DNA of 64,000 nucleotides, from NCBI GenBank assembly GCA_015223225.1, contig JADFCQ010000006.1, positions 186,001 through 250,000 of the forward strand, read 5' to 3'. Below the pieces are notes generated by a model that saw nothing but the letters and a program-made list of their open reading frames with translations, made no database searches and was not told the origin of the DNA. Made by a program: the position numbers and the translations under genes. This DNA is from Acetobacteraceae bacterium H6797 (GTDB lineage: Bacteria; Pseudomonadota; Alphaproteobacteria; Acetobacterales; Acetobacteraceae). Below, piece after piece: positions 1-9,180 of this stretch; the stretch's first letter is position 1, and every line of letters starts with the position of its first letter.

Positions 1-1
1 C

Positions 2-1165
2 ATGTCGCTGCTCGCCTCCCTGCGCGCCGATCCGGCCACGGCCGCGACGCCGGTGATCCTCCTCTCGGCCCGGGCGGGGGAGGATGCGCGCGCCGGCGGC
101 CTTGCGGCCGGCGCCGATGACTATCTGGTCAAGCCCTTCGGCTCGCGAGAACTGCTGGCCCGGATCGAGGGCGTGTTGCGCCTCTCGGCCGCCAGGGCGG
201 TCTCGGCGCGCATCGAGGCCCAGGTGGAACTGCGCGCCATCGCCGACGCCCTGCCGGTCATCATCGCCCAGGTCGGCCCCGACCTGCGCTATCGCTTCGT
301 CAACGCCACCTATGAAAGCTGGTTCGGCACCCCGCGCGACACGCTCATCGGCCGTACCATGCTCGAACTCATCGGCGAGAAGGCGTTCGAGATGGTGCGG
401 CATCGCCTCGAGGCCGCGCTTAGGGGTGAGGCCGTCACCTACAAGGCCTCGCTACCCTACCGCCTCGGTGGTCACCGCGACGTGCAGGTGGAATATGTCC
501 CTCGCCTGGGTAACGACGGGCAGCCCGATGGCTTCTATGCCCTCGTGCAGGACATCACGGCGCAGGAGCAGGCGGCGCGGCATCGCGAATTGCTGGTCAA
601 CGAGCTCAATCACCGCGTGAAGAACACGCTGACCGTCGTCCAGGCCATCGCGGGGCAATCCTTCCGCGACCCCCGCGTGCCGCCCTCGGCGCGGGAGACC
701 TTCGAGGGCCGTGTCGCCGCCCTGGCCCGCACGCATGACCTGCTGACGAGCGAGAATTGGGATGCCGCCTCGCTGTCCGATATCGTGCGCGGCGCCCTGG
801 CCCCCTTCGGCGACTGGACGCGCGTGCAACTCGACCTTCCCAACCTGCGCCTCGGCGCCAAGGCCGCCGAAAGCCTCTCTCTGGCCCTGCATGAACTGGC
901 GACCAATGCCTGCAAATACGGCGCGCTCTCCGTCCCCGACGGCAGGCTCTCCCTCACGGCCGGTATCGGCGAGAGGTTCTGGCTGGAATGGCGCGAAAGC
1001 GGCGGGCCGCCGGTGGCCGAGCCGCAAAGCCGTGGCTTCGGCTCCAGGCTGGTCGAACATGGGCTCGCGGCGGAACTGGGCGGCGAGGTGAAGCTCCTTT
1101 TCCTGCCCGCGGGCCTGGTCTGCCGCATCGAGGCACCGCTCGCTCATGTGGTGCCGTCTGCATGA
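2..1165 (+). CDS. REC-PAS-HWE histidine kinase, 5' truncated
   Basis: This is the C-terminal part of a sensor kinase; the gene starts before the window, and the ATG at base 2 is internal. Residues 1-60 are the end of a receiver domain (conserved Lys44 in LVKPFG; the phospho-acceptor Asp lies upstream of the window). A PAS domain covers about 75-190. The HWE/HisKA_2 kinase core follows: H-box [10 protein letters not shown] with His204, N-box with [13 protein letters not shown], and a W-x-E motif (LEWRESGG) typical of HWE kinases. Kinases of this family usually phosphorylate single-domain response regulators. The stop overlaps the next gene, a response regulator, as ATGA, so the pair is translationally coupled and probably cognate. 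The input signal cannot be told from what is visible. Confidence 0.9.
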   Translation: MSLLASLRADPATAATPVILLSARAGEDARAGGLAAGADDYLVKPFGSRELLARIEGVLRLSAARAVSARIEAQVELRAIADALPVIIAQVGPDLRYRFVNATYESWFGTPRDTLIGRTMLELIGEKAFEMVRHRLEAALRGEAVTYKASLPYRLGGHRDVQVEYVPRLGNDGQPDGFYALVQDITAQEQAARHRELLVNELNHRVKNTLTVVQAIAGQSFRDPRVPPSARETFEGRVAALARTHDLLTSENWDAASLSDIVRGALAPFGDWTRVQLDLPNLRLGAKAAESLSLALHELATNACKYGALSVPDGRLSLTAGIGERFWLEWRESGGPPVAEPQSRGFGSRLVEHGLAAELGGEVKLLFLPAGLVCRIEAPLAHVVPSA

Positions 1166-1530
1166 GCCTCGCAGGCAAGAACATCCTCATCGTCGAGGAC
1201 GAGATGATCGTGGCGATGGATCTGGAGGATAGTCTCCGCCGCCACGGTGCGAAGGTCATCGGCCCCGCGCTGCGCCTCAAGACCGCGCTGGACCTCGCCG
1301 GCTCGGCAGCGATCGACGCCGCAGTGCTGGACGTGAACCTGAACGGCGAGCGCTCCTATCCCGTCGCGCAACTGCTGCTGGAGAGGGGCATTCCCTTCCT
1401 CTTCGCCACCGGCTACGGCCATGTCGAGCAGGAAATGCGCTTCGCCGAGGTGCCGCTTCTTAAGAAGCCTTATCGCAGTCAGGAAGTCGTCGCCCGGCTG
1501 GAGGCCTTGCTGCCTCTGACGAATAGTTGA
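1162..1530 (+). CDS. Single-domain response regulator
   Basis: This is a 122-residue stand-alone receiver domain with no output domain. The acidic pair is in VEDE (residues 11-14), the phospho-acceptor is Asp57 in AVLDVNLNG, and the conserved Lys is in LLKKPY. The start ATG at 1162 overlaps the stop of the upstream HWE kinase by 4 bp, so I chose it over longer in-frame extensions that would read through the kinase gene. Stand-alone regulators next to HWE kinases act as phosphate sinks or through protein partners. It is likely phosphorylated by the upstream kinase (inference from coupling). Confidence 0.9.
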   Translation: MSLAGKNILIVEDEMIVAMDLEDSLRRHGAKVIGPALRLKTALDLAGSAAIDAAVLDVNLNGERSYPVAQLLLERGIPFLFATGYGHVEQEMRFAEVPLLKKPYRSQEVVARLEALLPLTNS

Positions 1531-1640
1531 TCGTTATCTTGCGCCGCCTCGACCGTTGCCACGCTCGCGAAGGCCGCGCCGTTTCTGGGCCCGGGGCGCG
1601 TGATATATTAGAGGCTGGCAGCCATGGGGGCTCCTTGGTA

Positions 1641-1660
1641 ATGGTGGCGCACCATATGGT
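1641..1660. repeat. Overlapping small palindromes upstream of the LOV gene
   Basis: ATGGTG and CACCAT form 6-bp arms around GCG (1641-1655), and ACCATATGGT (1651-1660) is a perfect 10-bp palindrome sharing the ACCAT half. They lie about 50 bp before the ATG at 1708, in the only sizeable gap (1531-1707) of this signalling cluster. They could be a regulator site for the LOV/kinase operon; no function is proven. Confidence 0.35.
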
Positions 1661-1707
1661 ATCCGGCGCTTGGCTCGAGGCGGACCGGCTCCTCGCGAGG
1701 CCATGAC

Positions 1708-2265
1708 ATGACCCGGAACATTCCCGACCAGATCCAGGACTATTTCGAGCGTTCCCGCATCGCGCTCGCCCTGGCCTCCGCCGCCGACGACAATCCGCTG
1801 CTGCTGGTCAACGGGCATTTCCGGCAGCTGACCGGCTATCTCGACGAGGACGTCATCGGGAAGAACTGCCGGATGCTGCAGCGGGACGCCGAGAACACCG
1901 AAGCCCGCCAGCGGATCAACGACTTCCTGAGGCATGAGAAGGACACGAACGTCCGCACTTCCATCATCAATTTCCGCAAGGACGGCCAGCCCTTCGTCAA
2001 CCTCCTCTACATGTCGAAGCTGCGCCGCGCGGACGGCACCGTGGATTTCATCTTCGCTTCTCAATTCGACGTCAGCCGTTCTCAACCGGAATTGCTGTTG
2101 AGATACGACCAGGAGTTGAGCGAGACATTGAGCAGGTTGAAGCCCGCCCTGGCCGATAACGGGATCATGCTGGAAGGTTCGCTGCTCACCATCGCCAATA
2201 CCGCCGCCCTGGTGGCCCAGGCCAAGATCACCCTCGCGGATCTGGACGCGTCGCCCATTGGCTGA
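1708..2265 (+). CDS. Short LOV-domain protein (candidate blue-light sensor)
   Basis: This 185-residue protein is almost entirely one LOV-type PAS domain (about 15-125) plus a C-terminal helix that may mediate dimerisation. The flavin-adduct motif is GKNCRMLQRD, with the photoactive Cys at 54; the usual form is GxNCRFLQ. The other flavin contacts are also in place: Gln58, Asn88 (INFRKDG), Asn98 and Gln119 (FASQFDVS). LOV proteins bind FMN/FAD and form a cysteinyl adduct under blue light. There is no kinase or output domain, so it probably signals by protein contact. A GAGG ribosome site at 1697 supports the ATG at 1708. The end overlaps the following CheB/CheR-kinase gene by 8 bp. This suggests the LOV protein is the light-sensing partner of that kinase (inference). 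Confidence 0.87.
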   Translation: MTRNIPDQIQDYFERSRIALALASAADDNPLLLVNGHFRQLTGYLDEDVIGKNCRMLQRDAENTEARQRINDFLRHEKDTNVRTSIINFRKDGQPFVNLLYMSKLRRADGTVDFIFASQFDVSRSQPELLLRYDQELSETLSRLKPALADNGIMLEGSLLTIANTAALVAQAKITLADLDASPIG

Positions 2266-5200
2266 CCCCGCCACCCCTCCCGCCGTCGCCGCGGGGCAGG
2301 GCCGCAAGCCCGGCCCCCCCATCGTCGGCATCGGCGCTTCCGCCGGCGGGCTCGAAGCCCTTCGCGACATGCTGGCCCAAGCCCATGGGCCCACGGGCAT
2401 GGCCTTCGTCGTGGTGCAACACCTGCACCCCAATCACGAGAGCATGCTGGCGCAGCTGCTCGACCGCCACACCTCACTGCAGGTTCTGCAATCCGAGGGC
2501 GGCGAAAGACTGGAAGCCGACAGCGTCTACATCATCCCGCCCGGCCATGGCCTGGCCGTGCATGACGGGGTGCTGGAACTGACCGATTTCGTGCAGCCGC
2601 GCGGGCTGCGCCGGCCCATCGACGATTTCTTCATCTCCCTCGCCAATGACCAGCAGGCCAATGCCGCCTGTGTCATCCTCTCCGGCACCGGCGCCGATGG
2701 CACCACGGGGCTGCGGGCGATCAAGGAGAATGGCGGCGTCTCCGTCGTGCAGCAGCCGGAGACGGCGCGCTATGACGGCATGCCGCTTTCCGCGGTCGGC
2801 ACCGGCCTTGTCGATTTCGTCAGGACGCCCGGCGAAATCCTCGAATGCCTCTCCTCCTTCTTCAAGCGCCGCGATGGCGATCCCAACGCCCGCGAGGCCG
2901 GCCGTGTCGCGGATCATCTCGACGATATCTGCCGCGTCCTCCGCGCCACCATCGGCCATGACTTCGCCGGCTATAAGCGCTCCACCCTTGTGCGGCGCGT
3001 CGAGCGGCGCATGCATGTGCTCGGCATCGAGACGGGCCGCGCCTATCTGAACCGCATCAGCACCGATACCGACGAATGCGAGGCGCTGTTCCGCGACCTG
3101 CTCATCAACGTCACGCGCTTCTTCCGCGACGGTGACGCTTTCGAGACCCTGCGTGCGCGTGCCATCGAACCCATGCTCTTCGACCGCCCGGCCGACGAGG
3201 ATATCCGCGTCTGGATCCCGGGCTGCTCCAGCGGCGAGGAAGCCTATAGCATCGCCATGCTCTTCGCCGAGGCGGCGCGGGTCACGGGCCAGCCGCTGGC
3301 CGTGCAGATCTTCGCGACCGATATCGACGAGCAGATGCTCGCCATCGCGCGCGAGGGCACCTATCCGGTCTCCGCCCTGGCGGATATCCCGGCACCGCTA
3401 CGCGAGCGCTACACCATCCCGCATGGCGAGCGCTTCACCATGGCCGCGTCCATCCGCGACATGATCCGCTTCTCCTCCCATAGCCTGGTGAAGGACCCGC
3501 CCTTCTCGCGGATCGACCTGCTCTCCTGCCGGAACCTGCTGATCTATTTCGACGACCGGCTGCAGCAATCCATCATGCCGCTCTTCCATTACGCGCTGCG
3601 GCCCGGTGGCTTCCTCTTCCTCGGCCCCTCTGAAAGTGTAGGGCGCTTCGAGCATTTCTTCCCCGCCGTCGATCAGCCCGCGCGTCTCTTCGAGCGCTCG
3701 CCCGGCGCGCCGAGCTACCCCATCGACCTGCCCGGCAATGCGCGTCAGCGCCTGCCGCGCCGCGAGCAGGATGAGCGCAGCGGCAGCGGCATGGCCGACG
3801 AGGCCAATGCCGCCCGCCGCCTCGTGGAGCGTTACGCCCCGCCGAGCCTCGTGCTCGATCAGGATGGCGTCATTCTCTTCGCTTTCGGCAAGCTCAGCCG
3901 CTATTTCGAGTTCCCCGTCACCCGCACCGGCGGGTCCAGCGCCATCACCCTCGCGCGTCCAGGCCTGCGCAACGTGCTCGGCCCGCTGCTTCGCCAAGCG
4001 CGCGACGAACGCAAGCGGCTGGTGGCGCGTGATGTGGAAGTCGAGACGGATTTCGGCATCCAGCCCGTCGAGGTCGTCTGCGATCCGCTCAATGACGGCA
4101 CGGTGCTCTTCGTCTTCCGCGATACCGGCCCCTTCCGCCCCGCCAATGATAGCGACCTGCGGGATCTCGATTCAGACGATGACCATGTCGAGGCACTGGA
4201 AGATGAGCTTCGCCTGACGCGCCACCGCTTGCGTTCGGCCGTCGAGGAGCTGGAAACGGCGAATGAGGAGCTGAAGAGCTCCAACGAAGAAATGATGTCG
4301 ATGAACGAGGAGCTTCAATCGACGAACGAGGAGCTCTCCACCGTCAATGACGAGTTGAAGAGCAAGATCGACCAGCTCACCGTCGCCAATTCCGATCTTC
4401 GCAATTTCTTCGAATCCACCGATCTCATCGTCATCGTCGTCGATGCGGAATTGCGCATCCGCAGCTTCACCGAGGCCGCCACCTCGATCTTCCCGCTCAA
4501 GGCCACGGATAAGGGCCGGCCGCTGACCGATGTGGCGAGCAAGCTCGAATCCCACGTCTATCTCACCGACGCCCGCAAGGTGGCCGATGGCGGCGCGCCG
4601 GTGCAGCGGCGTCTGGTCACGCGCGATGGCGAGCGCATCTTTTCCCTTCGCGTGCTGCCCTACCGCACTCAGAGCGGCGACATCGACGGCGCGACGCTCG
4701 TGCTCACCGACATTACCGAGGCCCTGGCACTGGAGCGCCAACTGGCCGCCGAGCGCGAAAGGCTCGATCTCGCGATCAAGGCCGGCCGTGTGGGCGTCTG
4801 GGAATATTGCCCCGAAACCGGCGAGACCGTGCTCGACGAGACCATGCCGTCGCTCTTCGGGCTCGAGCAGGAGGAGGATGCGCAAATCGGCCTCCTCCTC
4901 GACAGGGTCGAGCCGGAGGACAGGCCCAATGTCGAGCGCGGCATGCAGGCAGCGGCCACCGGCGGCGGCGATTTCGAGGCCAGCTTCCGCATCAGGACGC
5001 CGCGCAACGAGACGCGCTGGATCAAGAGCTTCGGTCACCTGGTAACCGAAGGGAAGCTCCCGCGGCTGATCGGCGTCTGCATCGACGTCACCGCCGAATA
5101 CTCCCTGGCCGAAACGCGCGAGCTGATGCTGCGCGAGATGAACCACCGGGTGAAGAACCTCTTCGCCGTCATCGGCAGCATGGTTTCGGTGGCCTCGCTG

Positions 5201-5698
5201 AGCCACCAGGATGTCCGCACCTTCGCCAATGACATGCGCGAGCGGATCGCGGCCCTGGGCCGGGCCCATTCGCTGGCTTCGCTCAACGGCAAGCAGCAGA
5301 CCATCGACCTCGGCGCCGTCATCCGGGCCAATCTCGAGCCCTATGCCGACCATGCCCGCATCAAGGTCGAGGGCCCGGCCGTCAAGGTGGACGGGAACCT
5401 GCTCTCGCCCCTTTCGCTGCTTCTGCATGAATGGGCGACCAACTCCGTCAAGTATGGCGCGTTAGGCTCTCAGCGACAGGGGTGGCTGGAGGTGCGCTGG
5501 CAGATGGATGGTGAGCAGCTGATCTTGCATTGGGTGGAAATGAAGCCGACTACGAGCCCGCCGGCGACCGGTTCCGGCTTCGGCACGCTCCTGGTCGAGA
5601 CTTCGGCGCGGCAACTCGGTGCGACCATCGAGCGGCAGATATCGCCCGGCAGCTTCGCCCTCGTCCTGACCATGCCGATGGTGCCGCCCCATGGCTGA
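2258..5698 (+). CDS. CheB-CheR-PAS-PAS-HWE histidine kinase fusion
   Basis: This is a 1146-residue soluble multidomain protein. A CheB methylesterase domain without a receiver occupies about 20-195 (catalytic Ser28 in GASAGG, His55 in VVQHLHP, Asp147 in GTGADG). A CheR methyltransferase domain spans about 210-475 (RFFRD, SAM-binding WIPGCSSGEEAYS, SCRNLLIYF). A degenerate PAS-like region, then a heptad coiled coil (about 645-715, repeated NEEL), two PAS domains (about 715-825 and 835-945) and an HWE/HisKA_2 core (H-box MNHRVKN with His962, N-box LHEWATNSVKYG, HWVE) follow. The TTG start at 2258 overlaps the LOV gene; the next in-frame ATG would cut into CheB. Its stop overlaps a response regulator by 8 bp. 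CheB/CheR fusions of this type are known, but their substrates are mostly undefined. Confidence 0.92.
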   Translation: MADPATPPAVAAGQGRKPGPPIVGIGASAGGLEALRDMLAQAHGPTGMAFVVVQHLHPNHESMLAQLLDRHTSLQVLQSEGGERLEADSVYIIPPGHGLAVHDGVLELTDFVQPRGLRRPIDDFFISLANDQQANAACVILSGTGADGTTGLRAIKENGGVSVVQQPETARYDGMPLSAVGTGLVDFVRTPGEILECLSSFFKRRDGDPNAREAGRVADHLDDICRVLRATIGHDFAGYKRSTLVRRVERRMHVLGIETGRAYLNRISTDTDECEALFRDLLINVTRFFRDGDAFETLRARAIEPMLFDRPADEDIRVWIPGCSSGEEAYSIAMLFAEAARVTGQPLAVQIFATDIDEQMLAIAREGTYPVSALADIPAPLRERYTIPHGERFTMAASIRDMIRFSSHSLVKDPPFSRIDLLSCRNLLIYFDDRLQQSIMPLFHYALRPGGFLFLGPSESVGRFEHFFPAVDQPARLFERSPGAPSYPIDLPGNARQRLPRREQDERSGSGMADEANAARRLVERYAPPSLVLDQDGVILFAFGKLSRYFEFPVTRTGGSSAITLARPGLRNVLGPLLRQARDERKRLVARDVEVETDFGIQPVEVVCDPLNDGTVLFVFRDTGPFRPANDSDLRDLDSDDDHVEALEDELRLTRHRLRSAVEELETANEELKSSNEEMMSMNEELQSTNEELSTVNDELKSKIDQLTVANSDLRNFFESTDLIVIVVDAELRIRSFTEAATSIFPLKATDKGRPLTDVASKLESHVYLTDARKVADGGAPVQRRLVTRDGERIFSLRVLPYRTQSGDIDGATLVLTDITEALALERQLAAERERLDLAIKAGRVGVWEYCPETGETVLDETMPSLFGLEQEEDAQIGLLLDRVEPEDRPNVERGMQAAATGGGDFEASFRIRTPRNETRWIKSFGHLVTEGKLPRLIGVCIDVTAEYSLAETRELMLREMNHRVKNLFAVIGSMVSVASLSHQDVRTFANDMRERIAALGRAHSLASLNGKQQTIDLGAVIRANLEPYADHARIKVEGPAVKVDGNLLSPLSLLLHEWATNSVKYGALGSQRQGWLEVRWQMDGEQLILHWVEMKPTTSPPATGSGFGTLLVETSARQLGATIERQISPGSFALVLTMPMVPPHG

Positions 5699-6050
5699 GC
5701 GTGTGATGCTGGTCGAGGACGAGTTTCTCGTCGCCCTCGACGTCCGGATGACCATCGAGGCTATGGGCCTATCGGTCGATGGCCCCTATGCTGCTCTGGC
5801 CGATGCGCAAAAGGCCTTCGCGGCGAGCGGCACCGAGGGCCTGCTCTGCGCCGTGCTCGACGTGCAACTGCGCGATGGCGAGGTCTTCCCCCTCGCGGAC
5901 CAGCTCAAGGAAGCGGGCGTGCCCGTGATCTTCCATTCCGGCCATGCGAGCCCGGATAGCTTGGAAGCCCGCTATCCCGACGCGCAGATATGCGGGAAGC
6001 CGAGTTCGCCCGACGCCATCCGCAAGGCGATCACGAAGTACCGGCAGTAG
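5691..6050 (+). CDS. Single-domain response regulator
   Basis: A 119-residue receiver-only protein: acidic cluster VEDE (8-11), phospho-acceptor Asp57 in AVLDVQLRDG and conserved Lys103 in ICGKPSS. The ATG at 5691 overlaps the end of the CheB/CheR-kinase gene by 8 bp, making it the likely cognate acceptor. Its layout resembles the regulator at 1162-1530 (VEDE, same Asp spacing), so the two kinase/regulator pairs may be related by duplication. The 3' end overlaps the convergent sirtuin gene by 20 bp. Confidence 0.9.
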   Translation: MAERVMLVEDEFLVALDVRMTIEAMGLSVDGPYAALADAQKAFAASGTEGLLCAVLDVQLRDGEVFPLADQLKEAGVPVIFHSGHASPDSLEARYPDAQICGKPSSPDAIRKAITKYRQ

Positions 6051-6864
6051 CCTCCGGCAGCAGGAAGGCCAGCGCCTCATCCGTGGCGCGCGCCACCTTG
6101 AAGGCGAGCCATTCGTCCGCCCGCGTCCGGCCGAGATTCACCGCGCCCACGGGCTTGCCCGCCTTCACCGCCGCCTCCACGAAGCGGAAGCCTGAGCGCA
6201 CCATCAGCGATGTGCCCACCACGAGCACCGCATCGGCCTTCTCGAGATGGGCGAAGGCCGTATCGACCCGTTCCTTCGGCACGCTCTCGCCGAAGAACAC
6301 CACGTCCGGCTTGATGATGCCGCCGCAGCGCGGGCAGGGCGGGATGACGAAATCCTCGAAGGCCACCCCGTCGAGATCCGCATCGCCATCGGGGGCCGCG
6401 CTCGCTTCCAGCACCGCCCAGCGCGGGTTATGGGCCTCCAGCAGCAACTGAAAGCTCTGCCGGTCCATTTCCAGCGCGCAGGACATGCAGCGGACCATGT
6501 CGATCCGCCCATGCAGGTCGATCACGTTCCGCGAGCCGGCCTTCTGATGCAGCCGATCCACATTCTGCGTGACCAGGACCTCGACCTTGCCCCGGTTCTC
6601 TAGCCGCGCCAGGGCCCGATGCGCGCCATTGGGCTGCACTTGGCCGATATGCCGCCAGCCGATCAGGCTGCGCGCCCAGTAGCGGCGCCGGGTCGGCAGA
6701 TCGTTCATGAAGGCCTGGTAGGTCACCGGCGGGCTGCGCTTCCAGTTGCCTTCCGCGTCGCGGTAGTCGGGCAGGCCGGAATGAGTGCTCACCCCCGCGC
6801 CCGTAAGCACGAAGAGGCGGTCGTGGTGGGCGATGAAGTCCTGCAGCGGGGCATCGAGGTTCAT
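6031..6864 (-). CDS. Sir2-family NAD-dependent protein deacylase
   Basis: This 277-residue sirtuin removes acyl groups from lysines using NAD+. It has the Rossmann motif TGAGVSTHSGLPDYRD (21-36), the NAD/ribose motif TQNVDRLHQKAG (99-110), catalytic His118 in LHGR, and a complete zinc site (Cys126, Cys129, Cys177, Cys180). The PDYRD rather than PDFRS form is typical of the class II (SIRT4-like) bacterial group. It faces the upstream response-regulator gene tail to tail with 20 bp of coding overlap and is separated by 90 bp from the pbpC end, so it is probably transcribed alone or as a read-through of the envelope operon. Confidence 0.93.
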   Translation of the reverse strand: MNLDAPLQDFIAHHDRLFVLTGAGVSTHSGLPDYRDAEGNWKRSPPVTYQAFMNDLPTRRRYWARSLIGWRHIGQVQPNGAHRALARLENRGKVEVLVTQNVDRLHQKAGSRNVIDLHGRIDMVRCMSCALEMDRQSFQLLLEAHNPRWAVLEASAAPDGDADLDGVAFEDFVIPPCPRCGGIIKPDVVFFGESVPKERVDTAFAHLEKADAVLVVGTSLMVRSGFRFVEAAVKAGKPVGAVNLGRTRADEWLAFKVARATDEALAFLLPEATAGTS

Positions 6865-6954
6865 GAGGCGAAAGCTAGGCAGTCCCCCTGCCTCTGCACA
6901 CCCCCCGAGTAAGCCGGCCAGGGCATACCGGCCCGGCAGCCGCTTGGCCTTGCG

Positions 6955-9180
6955 CTATTCGATGACGATCCGTACCGGCCTGGACAGCCCCTGTTCATAG
7001 GGCAGGCGGAGCTGGAAGCGATGCGTGCCGGGCTGCATCGGCCAATAGACTGTCTCGCCCGGCGCCGAGACGGCGAAGGGCTCGCCATCCACCAGCCAGA
7101 CCACCTGCGTCACGCCCGGCGAGGCGGCGGCCCGCAGCGGCAGGCGGTTGAGCGCGGGCGGCAATTCGGGGTTCCGCCAGAGGCGTGCGTTATTCTCGGG
7201 CGTGCTGATGCTCAGCCGCGGCGCGGGCGCCTCGGCCGAGGCCGAGGCCAGGATGGGCGCGGGTTCCGCCGGGGCGGGTAGCGTGCCGGGCTTCACCCAT
7301 TCGGTGATGGTCTGCCCGCAGCGCCCGTCATCCGGCCTGCCGTCGCGGGCGCAGAGTGCTGCCGGGGCATAGCCCTCCGGCGGCGGGAAATGCCCATCGG
7401 TGAGCAGGCCGGGCGTATTCTCATGCAGGGCCAGCAGGATGGACTGCACCAGCGGCCCGGCGGCATTGGCCCCAGTGAGCCCCGACATGGGCGTGGCATC
7501 GGGCCGCCCCAGCCAGGCGCCCACGATCCAGTCGCGGGAGAAGGCGAGCATCCAGGCATCGCGATAGCCCTGCGAGGTGCCGGTCTTCAGCGCGACGGGG
7601 AAGGGGAATTCCGTCGGCCCATAGCGCGGGAAGCTAGGCAGCCGCGCCTGCGGGTCGGCCAGGAAGAGCGTCACGAGCCGCGCCGCCTCGGTCGAGAGCA
7701 CGCGGCGGCGGGCGGTGCGCGGCTGCCCCTCGTACCAGTCGAGATCGGCCATCCAGCCATCGTCGCCCAGCGCGGCATAGGCGCTCATCAGCCGCTCCAG
7801 GTTCGTCGGCAGGCCGCCGATCGCCATGGAGAGGCCGAAGCGTTCCGGCACGCCGCCGCCATCATGAATATCCAGGCGGCGGAGCGCGGCGAAGCCGGTC
7901 TCCAGCCCCATCTGCCGCAGCAGGTTCGTGGCCGGCACGTTGCGCGAATTGGCCAGGGCCTGACGCGGCAGAATGGGGCCGAGATAGCCATGGTCGGCAT
8001 TGCCGATCCCCGAGGCGCCATCGGCGACGTCGCCCATGATCTGGCTCGGCGCCAGGAGCCCGTCCTGCATCGCCTCGGCATAGAGAAAGGGCTTGAGCGT
8101 GCTGCCCGGCGAGCGGATGGCGCGGGTATAGTCGAAGGCGCCGCCCGGCGTGTCATAGCCGGCCGAACCCATGGCCGCGAGCACCTGCCGGTCCTCCCGC
8201 CGCACGACCATCACGGCCACCTGCTGCGCGCCCTTCTCCCGCAGCGTCGCGAGATAGGCCTTGGCCTTCTGCTCGACCATGGCCTGGAGGCGCAGATCGA
8301 GCCGCGTGCGCAGGCGCGGGTCGGTCGCGGGCAGGCCGAGGGCGCCATCCCGCCCGAGCCGCTCCCGCAGCCGCATGACGAGATGCAGCCCCTCCGGCCG
8401 GCGGAGTGCCGCGGGCAGGTGCATCGCGGCAAGCTGGGCACGGGCCGTCTCCAACTCGGCGGGCGGAATGGCCCCGCCCTCGGCCATGGCGGTCAGCGCC
8501 TGCTTTCCACGCGCGATGGCCCTGCGCAGCCCTTCCGGCTTGAGCGGGTTATGCAGCGTCGGCGCCTGGGGGATCGCGGCCAGGAAGGCGATCTCCGCCC
8601 AGCTCAGGTCAGCGACGGGCTTGTCGAGATAGAAGCGCGCGGCATGGGCGATGCCATGGCTGCCATTGCCATAGGGGCCGAGGCGCAGATATTGCCGCAG
8701 CACCGCCTCGCGCCCATAGCGCGCCGTGATCACCAGCGCCGCCCCCGCTTCCACCGCCTTGGACCAGAGATGGCGTGGCGCCGGGTTCTGCATCCGGACG
8801 ACCTGCATCGCGATGGTCGAGGCGCCGGAATGGATGTGCCAGGTCGAGAGATCCTGCCAGGCGGCGCGCAGCACGGCGGCCGGGTCCACCCCCGGATGGG
8901 ACCAGAACCGCCGGTCCTCCAGCGCCAGCGTCGCGCGGACGACGCGATCGGGCAGGGGGTCCACATCCCAGAACCCGTATTCGACATGCCGCGCCCCGTC
9001 CTCGTCCAGCCTCTCCTGCCCGAGCTGGGCGAGGAAGATGCCCTGCCGGTCGGTGAGAATGGGCGTGGGCGCGAGCGGTGCGAGGCTGGATCGCTCGGCG
9101 ACCTGCCGTCCGAACTGCACGGCACCCAGGCCGAGCAGCACGGCGATGGCAGCCCCCGCGATCCAGCCCGCGCGGCGCAT
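6955..9180 (-). CDS. pbpC: Penicillin-binding protein 1C (glycosyltransferase/transpeptidase)
   Basis: A 741-residue bifunctional peptidoglycan synthase. An N-terminal signal anchor (about 5-25) is followed by a GT51 glycosyltransferase (EDRRFWSHPGVDP with catalytic Glu88, then a SGASTIAMQVVRM motif). The transpeptidase comes next (SPGSTLKPF with nucleophile Ser360, SRN in LANSRNVPA, and KTGTSQGYRDAW). The C-terminal 90 or so residues form the beta-sandwich BiPBP_C domain characteristic of PBP1C. It is the last gene of the operon; its ATG overlaps the upstream stop by one base (TGATG). PBP1C paired with an alpha-2-macroglobulin is the classic pbpC-yfhM arrangement, with PBP1C repairing the wall after the macroglobulin traps a protease. 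Confidence 0.95.
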   Translation of the reverse strand: MRRAGWIAGAAIAVLLGLGAVQFGRQVAERSSLAPLAPTPILTDRQGIFLAQLGQERLDEDGARHVEYGFWDVDPLPDRVVRATLALEDRRFWSHPGVDPAAVLRAAWQDLSTWHIHSGASTIAMQVVRMQNPAPRHLWSKAVEAGAALVITARYGREAVLRQYLRLGPYGNGSHGIAHAARFYLDKPVADLSWAEIAFLAAIPQAPTLHNPLKPEGLRRAIARGKQALTAMAEGGAIPPAELETARAQLAAMHLPAALRRPEGLHLVMRLRERLGRDGALGLPATDPRLRTRLDLRLQAMVEQKAKAYLATLREKGAQQVAVMVVRREDRQVLAAMGSAGYDTPGGAFDYTRAIRSPGSTLKPFLYAEAMQDGLLAPSQIMGDVADGASGIGNADHGYLGPILPRQALANSRNVPATNLLRQMGLETGFAALRRLDIHDGGGVPERFGLSMAIGGLPTNLERLMSAYAALGDDGWMADLDWYEGQPRTARRRVLSTEAARLVTLFLADPQARLPSFPRYGPTEFPFPVALKTGTSQGYRDAWMLAFSRDWIVGAWLGRPDATPMSGLTGANAAGPLVQSILLALHENTPGLLTDGHFPPPEGYAPAALCARDGRPDDGRCGQTITEWVKPGTLPAPAEPAPILASASAEAPAPRLSISTPENNARLWRNPELPPALNRLPLRAAASPGVTQVVWLVDGEPFAVSAPGETVYWPMQPGTHRFQLRLPYEQGLSRPVRIVIE

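Noticed and set aside
4172..5428. Long minus-strand open frames inside the CheB/CheR-kinase gene
   Set aside because: Shadows of the high-GC coding strand; they have no ribosome site and no domain features.
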